Of a stretch of 64,000 nucleotides of DNA, positions 62,892 through 64,000 are shown in pieces; the stretch's first letter is position 1; each line of letters begins with the position of its first letter. The translations under genes and the position numbers were made by a program. Origin of the DNA: Bradyrhizobium sp. ORS 285 (lineage in GTDB: Bacteria; Pseudomonadota; Alphaproteobacteria; Rhizobiales; Xanthobacteraceae); the NCBI RefSeq assembly GCF_900176205.1, contig NZ_LT859959.1, forward strand, positions 1,674,001-1,738,000, written 5' to 3'. The notes under the pieces were generated by a model that did not search any database, was not told where the DNA came from, and saw only the letters and a program-made list of their open reading frames with translations.

Positions 62892-64000
62892 ATGGACGCG
62901 TCAGTGCAGCACGAACAGGCGACGATACCGGACGGCGACAAGCTGAGCTCGGTGATGCAGACCATCGCAGAACATAAGGGCTGCGGCACCTCGGGCGGCA
63001 GCGGCAAGGCGAGCTGCGGCTCGGGCGCCGGCGAGAACGACCTGCCGCCGGAGATATGGGAGAAGGTGAAGAACCATCCCTGCTACAGCGAGGAAGCGCA
63101 TCACCACTACGCGCGCATGCATGTCGCCGTGGCGCCCGCCTGCAACATCCAGTGCAACTACTGCAACCGCAAATATGACTGCGCCAACGAGTCGCGTCCG
63201 GGCGTCGTCAGCGAGAAGCTCTCGCCGGAGCAGGCCGCCAAGAAGGTGCTCGCGGTCGCCTCGACCATTCCGCAGATGACCGTGCTCGGCATCGCCGGCC
63301 CGGGTGATCCGCTCGCCAACCCCGAGAAGACCTTCAAGACCTTCGAGCTGATCGCGCGCACCGCGCCCGACATCAAGCTCTGCCTGTCGACCAACGGCCT
63401 CGCGCTGCCCGACCATGTCGACACCATCGCCGGCTTCAACGTCGACCACGTCACGATCACCATCAACATGGTCGATCCCGAGATCGGCGCGAAGATCTAT
63501 CCCTGGGTGTTCTGGAAGCACAAGCGCTACACCGGCGTTGAAGCGGCCAAGCTGCTGACCGACCGCCAGCTGCAGGGCCTGGAGATGCTGACCGAGCGCG
63601 GCATCCTCTGCAAGGTCAACTCGGTGATGATCCCCGGCGTCAACGACAAGCACCTCGTCGAGGTCAACAAGGCGGTGAAGTCGCGCGGCGCCTTCCTGCA
63701 CAACATCATGCCGCTGATCTCCTCGCCGGAGCACGGCACCGTGTTCGGCCTGACTGGCCAGCGCGGCCCGACCGCGCAGGAGCTGAAGGCGCTGCAGGAC
63801 GAGTGCGAAGGCGAGATGAACATGATGCGGCACTGCCGCCAGTGCCGCGCCGACGCTGTCGGCCTGCTCGGCGAGGACCGCTCGGCGGAGTTCACCACCG
63901 ACAAGATCATGGCGATGGAAGTGAACTACGACATCGACAGCCGCAAGGCCTATCAGGAGGCGGTCGAGAGCGAGCGCGTCGCCAAGGTCGTCGCCCGCCA
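62892..64000 (+). CDS. nifB: Nitrogenase cofactor biosynthesis protein NifB (3' end outside window)
   Basis: Radical SAM enzyme making NifB-co, the Fe8S9C core of FeMo-cofactor. The first 369 codons are present. The SAM cluster is Cys84-x3-Cys88-x2-Cys91 ([15 protein letters not shown]). A Cys- and Gly-rich N-terminal tail ([18 protein letters not shown]) precedes Cys64 ([16 protein letters not shown]), a ligand region of the accessory clusters. A second cysteine pair CRQC lies near residues 316-319. ATG 62892 follows TAAGGAGCGGAC. The C-terminal NifX-like domain, if present, lies beyond the window. Confidence 0.96.
   Translation, partial: MDASVQHEQATIPDGDKLSSVMQTIAEHKGCGTSGGSGKASCGSGAGENDLPPEIWEKVKNHPCYSEEAHHHYARMHVAVAPACNIQCNYCNRKYDCANESRPGVVSEKLSPEQAAKKVLAVASTIPQMTVLGIAGPGDPLANPEKTFKTFELIARTAPDIKLCLSTNGLALPDHVDTIAGFNVDHVTITINMVDPEIGAKIYPWVFWKHKRYTGVEAAKLLTDRQLQGLEMLTERGILCKVNSVMIPGVNDKHLVEVNKAVKSRGAFLHNIMPLISSPEHGTVFGLTGQRGPTAQELKALQDECEGEMNMMRHCRQCRADAVGLLGEDRSAEFTTDKIMAMEVNYDIDSRKAYQEAVESERVAKVVAR

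Overview
The window looks like chromosomal DNA of a Bradyrhizobium or a very close relative (Nitrobacteraceae). It is GC-rich. It carries a fixR-nifA pair, FixK- and NifA/sigma-54-type sites, an O2-sensitive type NifA, and the short palindromic intergenic repeats typical of this group. nifH is directly upstream of nifDKENX, and no nod genes are seen. That layout fits photosynthetic or free-living bradyrhizobia better than the split nif island of soybean strains. Species-level identity is inference. No tRNA, rRNA or CRISPR array was seen.

Positions 1 to about 32,000 are an accessory C1/alcohol-oxidation region. After the tail of a CcoG/FixG-type protein and a formamidase come a Tat-exported molybdenum hydroxylase pair (iorAB-like), glutathione-linked formaldehyde oxidation genes (gfa, class III alcohol dehydrogenase), a methanol-type cytochrome c (xoxG-like) and a XoxF-type dehydrogenase. 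An AraC regulator, a second quinoprotein alcohol dehydrogenase with its own cytochrome c and binding protein, and an isolated 26-residue pqqA follow. From 16.2 to 27.5 kb lie a nitrate/sulfonate-type ABC transporter, quinoprotein 'relay' proteins (SoxYZ-like carrier, zinc hydrolase, xoxJ-like binding protein, CxxxCW protein) and the PQQ-associated ABC-2 exporter, beta-propeller and binding-protein set. S-formylglutathione hydrolase and a FlhSR-like two-component system close the region. Together they would take methanol or other alcohols to aldehyde in the periplasm and formaldehyde to formate in the cytoplasm. Both dehydrogenases carry the Asp-Tyr-Asp signature of lanthanide-dependent enzymes.

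Positions 32 to 36.2 kb hold small stress-type proteins, a short-chain dehydrogenase, a Bfd-type ferredoxin, a molybdenum-hydroxylase maturation protein and many intergenic repeats.

Positions 36.5 to 64 kb are a nitrogen-fixation island: fixR, nifA, a ferredoxin plus sufBCDS operon behind a NifA site, sufE, a degenerate receiver protein behind a FixK-type box, then nifH-D-K-E-N-X, a NifX-associated gene, a small metalloprotein, fdxB and hspQ. After them come poorly known nif-associated genes (a sulfurtransferase operon, a Rieske protein, a 202-residue protein), then iscA, a NifU C-terminal-domain gene, nifS, nifT, a SIR2-like gene and the first two thirds or more of nifB. Five sigma-54 promoters are well supported and three more are plausible. 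Four of the well-supported ones have exact TGT-N10-ACA NifA sites. FixR/NifA activates the island under low oxygen, SUF and NifS/IscA/NifU supply Fe-S clusters, and NifB-E-N-X build the cofactor for NifDK.
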